A stretch of DNA of 64,000 nt from Pseudomonadota bacterium (GTDB taxonomy: Bacteria; Pseudomonadota; Gammaproteobacteria; Burkholderiales; Gallionellaceae): assembly GCA_021800795.1 (NCBI GenBank), contig JAJYYO010000016.1, forward strand, positions 1 to 64,000, given 5' to 3'. Below the pieces are notes generated by a model. That model saw only the letters and a list, made by a program, of their open reading frames with translations, was not told the origin of the DNA and searched no databases. The position numbers and the translations under genes were made by a program. The first letter of the stretch is position 1; every line of letters begins with the position of its first letter. Positions 39,982 through 48,614 of this stretch are shown here, in pieces.

Positions 39982-41817
39982 TTACTGCTGGTAATTCAAA
40001 CCTACAAACAACGTACGCCCCAACGTGTTATAGCCATACACCTCGGAATAATTGCGATTGAACAGATTACCTATGCTGCCCAGCACATTTAAATGCTTGT
40101 CGATCTGGTAGCGAGCGGTCAAGTTTAACAGTTGATAAGCAGACAAACTAACCGTATTACCATTGCTATCCACATCCTGACGCGCACCGCTGTAACGCAC
40201 CTCGGCGCCCAGGTTCAGCACATTAAAATCATGCGACACGCCCAGATTGCCGAACTCTTTGGCACGACGCGGAAGCGCCTGCCCAGTGATTGCATCACGC
40301 GGATTCTGGAAGGTTGCGCTGGCTCTCAGATGGGTATCACCAAACTCGCCCGAATAGTTTAATTCCTGACCCGTAATGCGTGCCTGGCTGATGTTGGTCA
40401 CCGTGGTATAAGCGGCATTGAGTTCTATCAAATCGTTGATGCGGTTGTCGAAATACACGGCATCCACGCGTTGGCCGTTCGCTGCATAATGAAGTCCGGC
40501 TTCCCTGTTTACCGAACGTTCCGGCTTCAGGTTAGGGTTACCCTGATAACCAAACGCCAACGGCCAGTACATATCATCAAAGGTCGGCGCCTTAAAGGCA
40601 TTGCTGATGCTGGCAGTCGCACGCCAGCTATCCGAAAATGACAACCCATACCCCAGCAGGCCGGTATTCGCAATGCCGAAATCGGAATATCGATCCTGGC
40701 GCATGTTGAGCTGAACTTGCTGCACACCGTATTCTCCCACATAGCCGCCCAGGAAGCTGTTCACGTTGCGGCTGGTTTGCGTAAAAACCGTGCTGGAGGT
40801 TACTGCCTGATTCAGATTCTCAACTGACATAGTCAGTTGCTGCCCGTCCGCAATCTTGACATTATTCTGCCATGCGGCCTGATTATTTCTGGTCTGGTAA
40901 CGCGAAGTCTGCACACCGTTGGTGTAAGCGAGACTGTTATCTAAACCCTGCGCGATGCGCAGCTGGCTGTGCCAGATCGCATTGAGCTGGTCGTCAGAGG
41001 TCAAGGCATACTTATCGATAGTTTCTATCATGTTGTTGATGTCTGTCGGCAAACCGTAGGCGTTGTCGAACGAGATGTTTCCGCGCGTGCTATACACCGA
41101 AGCGGTCAGCGCATGATCCGCATTGATAGTCTGTTTTATTTGCGCATCCAGCGTGGTGTTGTCATAGCCGTTGTTGTTGGGATTCGCATTTGGCATGAGC
41201 AGCGGATTCATTGCAGATACGCCATCTGTTTTATCCCGACCGGCATTCACACTGAACGCGGTGTCATTAACGGCACCCGAGAGCCCTGCCGACATGCGCT
41301 GGGTGCCCTGATTTCCCACGCCCGCGCTGACGTTCATCGCCGGCGCGCCATGCCCTTGCTTGGTGAACAACTGGATTACACCGCCGATCGCTTCCGACCC
41401 ATACAGACTGCTGACGTTGCCGCGCACGATTTCGATGCGATCGATACTGTCGAGCATCAGGTGTTCGAGCGCCGTCGATCCCGTCGTGGCGGAATCGATC
41501 CGCACACCGTCGAGCAACACCAGCACCTGAGTGGAACTGGTGCCGCGCAGGTAGATACCGGCAGTGGAACCCATCCCGCCGTTCTGCACGACTTCCAAAC
41601 CCGGCACGGAACGCAGCAACGTCGCCATATCCGGCGCGCCGGAATTTTTTATATCCTGTTCGTTCAGTACCGTGGTGTCTGCGATGGATTTGTTGAGCGC
41701 CTGCGGCATACGCGTGGCAGTGACGACGATCTCTTCCATATCTGGAGTATCTGCAAAGGCGGCAATGGGAAGTGCGATCACGCCGAACAGCGCGAAGGTG
41801 ATAGATTTCTGATTCAT
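39982..41817 (-). CDS. btuB: TonB-dependent vitamin B12 receptor BtuB
   Basis: MEEIVVTATRMPQALNKSIADTTVLNEQDI; RVDAVYFDNRINDLIEL; under a cobalamin riboswitch. Confidence 0.93.
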   Translation of the reverse strand: MNQKSITFALFGVIALPIAAFADTPDMEEIVVTATRMPQALNKSIADTTVLNEQDIKNSGAPDMATLLRSVPGLEVVQNGGMGSTAGIYLRGTSSTQVLVLLDGVRIDSATTGSTALEHLMLDSIDRIEIVRGNVSSLYGSEAIGGVIQLFTKQGHGAPAMNVSAGVGNQGTQRMSAGLSGAVNDTAFSVNAGRDKTDGVSAMNPLLMPNANPNNNGYDNTTLDAQIKQTINADHALTASVYSTRGNISFDNAYGLPTDINNMIETIDKYALTSDDQLNAIWHSQLRIAQGLDNSLAYTNGVQTSRYQTRNNQAAWQNNVKIADGQQLTMSVENLNQAVTSSTVFTQTSRNVNSFLGGYVGEYGVQQVQLNMRQDRYSDFGIANTGLLGYGLSFSDSWRATASISNAFKAPTFDDMYWPLAFGYQGNPNLKPERSVNREAGLHYAANGQRVDAVYFDNRINDLIELNAAYTTVTNISQARITGQELNYSGEFGDTHLRASATFQNPRDAITGQALPRRAKEFGNLGVSHDFNVLNLGAEVRYSGARQDVDSNGNTVSLSAYQLLNLTARYQIDKHLNVLGSIGNLFNRNYSEVYGYNTLGRTLFVGLNYQQ

Positions 41818-42067
41818 GATGATTTCCTGAGTAAATTCCAAGTGTCCCCGTTGGAATGTTGTAAATCAGGAAATACTGCGGGTGAAATGACTTCTACAAA
41901 GACCTCCGCGGAACGTAGCGAGCGAAGCTGAGGCAAGGCAAAAAATGAAGAGAAACCGGAATGTACTTTTCGTACATGAGGATTTCGATTCATTTTTTAA
42001 CGCTGGATCAGCAAGCGTAGTAGTTATGCGAAGGTCTTTCGATGCGCCGCCCGCAGCATCTCCTGTA

Positions 42068-42262
42068 CCTATGCTTTCAGGCCGGTATCCGGGCTCACGA
42101 GTCTTGATTTGCCGCCTTCCCATGATTGCTCACAGTGGCATATTGGCAAACCCACACTCGACGACCGTTGCGGGGGCAGCTCAGGCTTTGTTGTATTTTT
42201 CAGGAGATGGCAAGTCCGCAAAACGAACTTTCTCCGGTACAACGCACCTGCTTCCCGTTTAA
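42068..42262 (-). ncRNA. Cobalamin riboswitch upstream of btuB
   Basis: Minus strand: ...GAGCTGCCCCCGCAACGGTCGTCGAGTGTGG...GCCACTGTGAGCAATCATGGGAAGGCGGCAAATCAAGACTCGTGAGCCCGGATACCGGCCT. Confidence 0.92.
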
Positions 42263-42409
42263 CTAGACTGCATAACAGTCTTAGCACCTCAAAGCTGCAT
42301 ACACTTTACCACGGGTATCAACCTCGTGCCAAACGACGATTTACAAAATGCATTTACAAGCCTGTCTTAGCATTTGACTTTCCAGCACTTTTCAAACTAT
42401 ATTACTGTC

Positions 42410-42610
42410 ATGGAAAATGAATTGATCGCACTGGAGAGCAAGCTGGCGCAGCTGATACAGGTCTGCAGCCAATTGCGCAGTGAAAACCACCAGCTACGCC
42501 AGGAACTGGCACAGGCCCAGAACCTGAACCGGCTATGCCATGACAAAATAGACAGCGCAAAGGCGCGCCTGGAAAAACTTCTGCCCACCCTATCCGAAGA
42601 GCAATCATGA
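42410..42610 (+). CDS. ZapB-like/TIGR02449-type coiled-coil protein
   Basis: MENELIALESKLAQLIQVCSQLRSENHQLRQELAQAQ; immediately upstream of zapA. Confidence 0.8.
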   Translation: MENELIALESKLAQLIQVCSQLRSENHQLRQELAQAQNLNRLCHDKIDSAKARLEKLLPTLSEEQS

Positions 42611-42906
42611 GCAAAATGGATGTAACGATACTCGACCGGGAACTTCGGGTGGCCTGTCCCGAGGAAGAAAAGCAATCGCTGCTGGATGCGGTGGGCTACC
42701 TCAACAAAAAAATGCACGAAATTCGCGACGCCGGGAAAATCGTCAATGTGGAACGCATCGCCATCATGGCCGCGCTCAACATCGCGCATGAATTGCTCTC
42801 CACAAAAGTAGGCAGAGGCATTGACCTCGCCGACTTAACGCGTAGAATGGAATCCATGCAGACGGCAATCGATCAGGCGCTCGCCGAACAGGACACACTG
42901 TTCTAG
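42607..42906 (+). CDS. zapA: Cell division protein ZapA
   Basis: VTILDRELRVACPEEEKQSLLDAVGYLNKKM. Confidence 0.9.
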   Translation: MSKMDVTILDRELRVACPEEEKQSLLDAVGYLNKKMHEIRDAGKIVNVERIAIMAALNIAHELLSTKVGRGIDLADLTRRMESMQTAIDQALAEQDTLF

Positions 42907-42924
42907 CGATGGCTGATTTACCCG

Positions 42925-43110
42925 GTTCGGTTTGTCCCCTGCGGTGTTCGTCAGGCTCATATATTCTTTGAACCAAGTAACTTTACAGGTCGCGACTCAT
43001 ACGCCGTTGTTGTGAACGTCCCTTGCGGATGATCCTGATATGGCAGGGAAGTGACCCTCTTGAACCTTAAGGTTCGAGATGCTGGGTCAACGGCACAGGC
43101 GGGGGGCTTT
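42925..43110 (+). ncRNA. ssrS: 6S RNA (ssrS), approximate bounds
   Basis: Position downstream of zapA; tcccctgcggtgttcgtcagg...tttgaaccaagtaac...ccttgcggatgatcctgatatggcagggaa. Confidence 0.65.
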
Positions 43111-43116
43111 ATTTGG

Positions 43117-43142
43117 GTGCGACCGAGAGGTCGCACTTTCTA
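43117..43142 (+). terminator. Rho-independent terminator
   Basis: GTGCGACC-GAGA-GGTCGCAC-TTTCT. Confidence 0.75.
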
Positions 43143-43239
43143 TTTGCGGACAGCTAATCCAGCATCTCAAAAAGCATCAGCCACCACCACCACAAGCCAA
43201 TTGGCTATAATGGACGCGTTTAATCCTGCGAGTAATGTC

Positions 43240-43509
43240 ATGCCGACCATCAGTATGTTTTATGGGATTCTGGTATCGATGTATGTTTTCGATACAGAGA
43301 AGCACCACTTGCCGCATATTCACGTGCGTTACAACGAATTCAAGGTCTCGATTGGCATTCCAGGCGGCGAAGTGCTGGAGGGTAGTCTGCCTTCCCGACA
43401 GATGAAGCTCGTTCAGGCATGGATAGAGCTGCATCAAGATGACTTGATGGCGGACTGGTATCTGTCCACCAGCGGCCAGACACCTTTTAAAATCGATCCA
43501 TTACGCTAA
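43240..43509 (+). CDS. DUF4160 family protein
   Basis: MPTISMFYGILVSMYVFDTEKHHLPHIHVRYNEFKVSIGI...LPSRQMKLVQAWIELHQDDL. Confidence 0.88.
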   Translation: MPTISMFYGILVSMYVFDTEKHHLPHIHVRYNEFKVSIGIPGGEVLEGSLPSRQMKLVQAWIELHQDDLMADWYLSTSGQTPFKIDPLR

Positions 43510-43766
43510 TGAGCATAGAGATGACACCCAATGTTGTGCAGGTAAAAGCGCGGCCTGACTATTCTCTGGAGGCCGTTTTCGCGAACGGTGAACGCCGCCG
43601 ATTCGATATGAAGCCTTATCTGACCTACCCTGCCTTTTCTCCGCTTTTAGATGCCAATTGTTTTCTGAAAGCACATGTAGCTTACGGTACGGTGGTGTGG
43701 ACTGACGAGATTGATCTATCTCCTGACACGCTCTACTTACGGGGCGAAAAAATAGACCGGGAATAA
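43509..43766 (+). CDS. DUF2442 family protein
   Basis: VVQVKARPDYSLEAVFANGERRRFDMKPYL...VVWTDEIDLSPDTLYLRG; overlaps the DUF4160 stop. Confidence 0.88.
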   Translation: MSIEMTPNVVQVKARPDYSLEAVFANGERRRFDMKPYLTYPAFSPLLDANCFLKAHVAYGTVVWTDEIDLSPDTLYLRGEKIDRE

Positions 43767-43936
43767 TTGGCAGCATTGTCCGATTAGCCTTTTGTAATAT
43801 ACGAGCTGGGTTCCCGCCGCTGCGCATCGACCACAGCGAGACAAGCGCGGCAAACCGGGATCGCCTTTTCTTGGCGGCGCACAGGGGGCGGCACTCAAAG
43901 AGCACATGCAATACCATGTACCCCATGCATACCTGA

Positions 43937-44158
43937 TTACGTTGTGTGCCATGAAATATCAATTTTTCTATGGCTTGACACACAGTCCCGCAGATACAGA
44001 TTGATCAGACTCTGATACGGGACGCCTTTTTCTTCAGCCATTTGCTTGAAATAGCCGATCACATCCTCGCTCAAGCGCATCGTGACAGATTTCTTGAGCT
44101 TGGCCGCATAAGGATTTTTGCGGGATTTCATTTTTGAAAGATCGTATTCAGTTTTCAT
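43937..44158 (-). CDS. CopG/BrnA-like antitoxin (orphan)
   Basis: KKSVTMRLSEDVIGYFKQMAEEKGVPYQSLINLYLRDCV. Confidence 0.75.
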   Translation of the reverse strand: MKTEYDLSKMKSRKNPYAAKLKKSVTMRLSEDVIGYFKQMAEEKGVPYQSLINLYLRDCVSSHRKIDISWHTT

Positions 44159-44227
44159 AATCCAACACCCTGGTAAAAGTTACTCTTTCGTGGCTTTTCT
44201 TGAAGCCATTTCTCTTATCGACAGATA

Positions 44228-44400
44228 TCCGTGCCGGGGTAGCCCGGCAGCTAGTCACTTTTCTTGTTTCGCCAAGAAAAGTAACCCAAAGAATGCGACC
44301 CCGGTTTGCCGCGCCTACGGCGTTCCCTCGATAGTCGCAAACAAGCGGGGCTGCGCAACTCGCCCTAGCGGGCCGCACACCCCGCGCCCCGCTGCGGAAC
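44228..44400. repeat. Dispersed repeat R copy 3 (left orientation)
   Basis: gccggggtagcccggc...cacttttcttg-tttcgc-caagaaaagt...ggtttgccgcgcctacggcgttccctcgatagtcgcaaacaagcggggctgcgcaactcgcc. Confidence 0.85.
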
Positions 44401-44745
44401 CCAAATGCCGCAAGGGCATTCCCACGAAATATAGACGATAAGACCGCCTTATTTCTGAATGAACAGTGTTGGCTCAGACATTTATTGTATTTTTTGATTC
44501 GCCGAAACTGTTGCTACACTTTGCGTAGCAACATGTTTTCGCCTACCGCCGCTACGCCTATCTTCGGCGGCGCACATGGGGGATGGGGATAACACTAAAA
44601 GAGTACATGCAACGACTACAGACCCCGTGAACTTATGACTGCCCGATACCGGAACTTCATGATGTTCCGTTCGCGAGACACAACCGACCTTCAAGGCTGA
44701 ACATGTGAGCGACGGTTTTACTTCTGACAGCACCCCATCAGCATA

Positions 44746-44836
44746 TAGCCCGGAAGCAGCGTAGCGGAATCCGGGGTTTCGATGTGCCGAGCTTCCCGGA
44801 TTTCATTTCATTGCATCCGGGCTACGCTGGCTGCCG
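44746..44836. repeat. BOX-like inverted element (tagcccggaagcagcgtag ... catccgggctacgctgg)
   Basis: Arms AGCCCGGA/TCCGGGCT. Confidence 0.6.
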
Positions 44837-45482
44837 GAGTTGTTTCATGAGCAACAGCAGCCACTGGAACTGAAGCAGCAAAATGAGATGGGAAATATGG
44901 AATTGCTCCAAAAATCACGCCAACCACACCAGCAGCGAAACTTGCAATAGTCAGACCCCACATCCATTTTTCTTTCCGTCGATTCGTAGCATTCAAGTCC
45001 TGCAACTGTGACGCCAGAGGTTGCATAAGAAGGTCTTTATCTTGCCCAATGGATTCTCTTATGCGTTCAAGGTGCAAACGAACATCAGAAGGCAACCCTT
45101 CAAACGGCTCATCCTTTTCGAGTTCTTCGTACAACCCCTGAAAATATTTTATCCTTAATTCTCGTTGCTCATCACCCGCCTTAACTGCCTCTGAAAATTG
45201 ATTTCTCAAAAGGATTTGTGTATCGCGTGAAGTAAGACGGTAATCAGTAGCAAGAATTTCAATTTGTTTTCTTGTAAGCGGTGTTTTTGCATGTGCTGAA
45301 GCAATAAGTTCGCCAACTGTCATTCGCCGTCGCCGCTTCGCAATCTCATCAATGACCATTGGCACAATCAACAATACACCGACATAGACTACTACAACCA
45401 AGATAACAAATACAATCGCAGTTAACTCTTTCAAAGTAATGGCTCCAAAACTAAGGGGCTGCGCGCTTTTACGCTGCCCCAT
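44808..45482 (-). CDS. Uncharacterised membrane protein with cytoplasmic helical region
   Basis: N-terminal TM (LTAIVFVILVVVVYVGVLLIVPMVI), charged helical middle, second TM near the C-terminus. Confidence 0.65.
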   Translation of the reverse strand: MGQRKSAQPLSFGAITLKELTAIVFVILVVVVYVGVLLIVPMVIDEIAKRRRRMTVGELIASAHAKTPLTRKQIEILATDYRLTSRDTQILLRNQFSEAVKAGDEQRELRIKYFQGLYEELEKDEPFEGLPSDVRLHLERIRESIGQDKDLLMQPLASQLQDLNATNRRKEKWMWGLTIASFAAGVVGVIFGAIPYFPSHFAASVPVAAVAHETTPAASVARMQ

Positions 45483-45524
45483 TTGACTGTTAAGTTATTC
45501 TGAACGAGCAACGCACGACTGTTA

Positions 45525-45986
45525 TCAATAACCAGTGTATGGATCACGGCCTTGCCCTGTATACATTATTCCAGCAGACTCCCAAGTGCTGTCCGTGTAA
45601 CTGCTCTTGCATGCTTTGCACTCCCAATAGCCATCACCACCTCCCTGAAGCCTGATTAACTCTTTGTTTTTGTCATAGCAGAGCTGACAAAATGGGCCAT
45701 CTTTTCGAGTACCTTCGATTAACCAATAGCATGGTTTTTCCCATTGAATTTTTCCTCTTACTGTCAGCTGCTCAGTAGCAGCTCTGATTTCAGCATCTTT
45801 TTCAATGATGATTTGCTGAATTTCCGCTATCTGTATCTTGGCATCTGCGAGTGCGGAGATGAGGTCTGCCAATTTTAGTTTTGATTCAGCCTTTTCAAGA
45901 GATACGTCGCTTTCCTTGATAAGCTTGGCAATTTCTGTTGCTGTTTTAATGCTGCTAAGAGCAGCTGAAATAGAGGCCATATCCAT
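45525..45986 (-). CDS. Uncharacterised coiled-coil plus zinc-ribbon protein
   Basis: N-terminal coiled coil; CQLCYDKN...YWECKACKSSY. Confidence 0.65.
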   Translation of the reverse strand: MDMASISAALSSIKTATEIAKLIKESDVSLEKAESKLKLADLISALADAKIQIAEIQQIIIEKDAEIRAATEQLTVRGKIQWEKPCYWLIEGTRKDGPFCQLCYDKNKELIRLQGGGDGYWECKACKSSYTDSTWESAGIMYTGQGRDPYTGY

Positions 45987-46223
45987 GAAAAATCCTTATG
46001 CCTAACGCAAAGCAATCACCAAAAAACTTAATTTTGAGTTTGACAGGTAGCTGTGCTATTTAAAAAACATTTATATCAATGATCAGCATATTTTCAGCAT
46101 GCCTCATTTACAAACAATGAACATCCGAAACACGCCTTGAACATTGATTGAACTGTACCACCTCTGTTTATATGTAGGTAAAGAAATTGCAGGGGCCAGT
46201 TACGCACAGCAAATTTTCGCTTC

Positions 46224-46612
46224 TTCCCCCTGTGCGCCGCCGAAGATAGGCGCAAACAAGCGGTGATTTTAGGCGAGCACTGTCTGAGTTCCGCAGCGGT
46301 GCGCGGTGTGTGCGCTCCGCCAGGGCGAGTTGCGCAGCCCCGCTTGTTTGTGACTATCGAGGGTACGCCGCAGGCGCGGCAAACCGGGGTCGCCTTTTCT
46401 TTCGCTGCTTTCTTTTGGCGAGGCAAAAGAAAGCAGCCAGCCGCCGGGCTGCCCCCGGCAAAAAATTAAACGTGCATATCGTTTTTTCGTGTCCTCAAAC
46501 TTCTAAGAGCGAGACTTAACAACTGCTTGGTCCGCTTCGCGGAGTATATTTTTAGCTGGATTCCCGCTTGGCCGCAAGCTCGAAACTTCTCTGCGCTCGT
46601 TTTCGCGGGAAT
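46224..46612. repeat. Dispersed repeat R copy 4 (right orientation, extended)
   Basis: ccctgtgcgccgccgaagatag...gttgcgcagccccgcttgtttgtgactatcgagggtacgccgcaggcgcggcaaaccggggtcgcc...GCTGCTTTCTTTTG-GCGAGG-CAAAAGAAAGCAGC. Confidence 0.85.
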
Positions 46613-46640
46613 GACAAATAGCCCGGTATATTCATAGCTA

Positions 46641-47900
46641 CTACCCACCTGCTACCAACTGTGTCACCGCATAGATCAGCAGCCCGAACAGCCCGCCGAC
46701 CAGCGTGCCGTTGATGCGTATGTACTGAAGATCTTTTCCCAGATAAAGCTCCAGGCGGTTGACCAGATATTTATCGTCCCAGCCGGCAAACTCCTCCCTG
46801 ATCAGATCCCCGACCATCCCCTTGTTGGCATCGGCCGCCCGGATCAAGGCGGCCTGAATCTGATCGTTAAGCCAGGCGCGGATTTCCTCGTTGCCGGCAA
46901 GATACGACTCAAGCTCACCGATCAGATTCGTCATCTTGTCCGCGATCACGGAATCGGCATGCGACAGATCCAGCACCACCCAGTCGCGGAACTGGCCCCA
47001 CAACGATTCGATCTGCCGGCCAAACTCCGGATGATAAAGCCAGGTATTTTTCTGATGCGTGATCCATTCCTGCAATTCCGGATCCTGTTGCAATCGACAC
47101 AGGTAGATGCGCACCTGCTCATCGAATTCCAGATACAGACCGTTGCTTTCATCCTCGGCCGCCGCTCGCAATTTATTGACCACAGCCGTGCGTATGGTCG
47201 GCACGAATGGCTCTATCATGCTTTGCACAAAGGAATTATCGCTCCAGCCCTTGATGAAGGCCGAAATTTTTTCGGTATTATCGGGATTTTCCACATAGTC
47301 GGCGAAGCGATTCAGTCCGCCGTGCAATATCTTGCGGTGACGCTGGTCGCGCGTAACCAGCTCAAGGCCGTCTGCCATAAATCCGGAAAGATCGATGCTT
47401 TGCAACTTGTTGCGAGCGGCCTGTGCGATAAAATCGTGTATACGCCTGTCGTCCAGCGCCTTGACGCCATATCCGATGGCCTGATTGAGATATGCCGCAA
47501 CTTTTTCCCGGTTCCGGGGCAGCCATTGCGACAAATGCCGGGCCGCATCAAAGCGCCTGAGCCGCTCGGAGATGATCTCCGCGCTCAAAAACTGCACCAC
47601 CACAAAATCCGCCAGACTGTTGGCGATACTGCGACGGTTCCGGGTGATGATGGCGGTGTGCGGAATCGGCACGCCCAAAGGATGACGGAACAGCGCGACC
47701 ACCGCAAACCAGTCCGCCAGCGCACCGATCATAGCCGCTTCCGCGAAGGCGGCCAGATAACCCAGAGCATACGCCTTGCCGATGACATACAGGCAGGCGG
47801 CAAGTCCAAGCAGGCCCGCGGCGATCCATTTCATCCTGTCAAGGTCGCGTTGCCTTAAGGTGTTTTCCGCCTGGATGGCGCGTTCTGCAATATCGGTCAT
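46641..47900 (-). CDS. DUF445 family membrane protein
   Basis: AAMIGALADWFAVVALFRHPLGVPIPHTAIITRNRRSIANSLADFVVVQFLS. Confidence 0.9.
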   Translation of the reverse strand: MTDIAERAIQAENTLRQRDLDRMKWIAAGLLGLAACLYVIGKAYALGYLAAFAEAAMIGALADWFAVVALFRHPLGVPIPHTAIITRNRRSIANSLADFVVVQFLSAEIISERLRRFDAARHLSQWLPRNREKVAAYLNQAIGYGVKALDDRRIHDFIAQAARNKLQSIDLSGFMADGLELVTRDQRHRKILHGGLNRFADYVENPDNTEKISAFIKGWSDNSFVQSMIEPFVPTIRTAVVNKLRAAAEDESNGLYLEFDEQVRIYLCRLQQDPELQEWITHQKNTWLYHPEFGRQIESLWGQFRDWVVLDLSHADSVIADKMTNLIGELESYLAGNEEIRAWLNDQIQAALIRAADANKGMVGDLIREEFAGWDDKYLVNRLELYLGKDLQYIRINGTLVGGLFGLLIYAVTQLVAGG

Positions 47901-48098
47901 AATTCATCCCTGGTGCGTATCATTAGCAAATCTGATCAATTCTGGAGCGTATCGTAACTTGGCATCATGCGCCACTGAACATTAATTTCCCGTGTTCGGG
48001 TAACATAAGAACGTTGCGTAATCCAGCAAGATCACTCAAGCGCCACATACATATAAAACACCCATTTAAATCAATTACCTGAAATCAACAAGCAAACT

Positions 48099-48563
48099 AT
48101 GCGTTACTGGCTGATGAAATCCGAACCCGCCGACGTCAGCATTGACGATCTGGCCACCTTCCCCGAGCAAAGCGTGGCCTGGTATGGCGTGCGCAACTAT
48201 CAGGCGCGCAATTTCATGCGCGACCAGATGAAGATAGGCGACGGCGTGCTGTTTTACCATTCCAATTGCAAAATACCCGGCATCGCCGGCATCGCGCGGG
48301 TGGCAAGCACGGCCTATCCCGACGCCACGCAATTCGATCCGGAAAACAAATATTTCGACGCGAAAGCCACCCATGAGCAGCCGCGCTGGTTCAATGTTGA
48401 TGTGCAACTGGTCAGAAAGATTGCACTGATTCCGTTGAGCGAGATGCGTCTGCACCCCGAACTTGCGCGTATGCGCACGCTGCAGGCCGGCAACCGGTTG
48501 TCCATCACTCCGCTGGATCCCGCCGAATGGAAATATATCACCACAGAACTGGTTCACGACTGA
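48099..48563 (+). CDS. EVE (PUA-like) domain protein
   Basis: MRYWLMKSEPADVSIDDLATFPEQSVAWYGVRNYQARNFMRDQMKIGDGVLFYHSNC. Confidence 0.93.
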   Translation: MRYWLMKSEPADVSIDDLATFPEQSVAWYGVRNYQARNFMRDQMKIGDGVLFYHSNCKIPGIAGIARVASTAYPDATQFDPENKYFDAKATHEQPRWFNVDVQLVRKIALIPLSEMRLHPELARMRTLQAGNRLSITPLDPAEWKYITTELVHD

Positions 48564-48614
48564 TGGACAAATTGCATAGACCCGCCACGTTTAAGGCAGT
48601 CGCAGGCTAACGCC

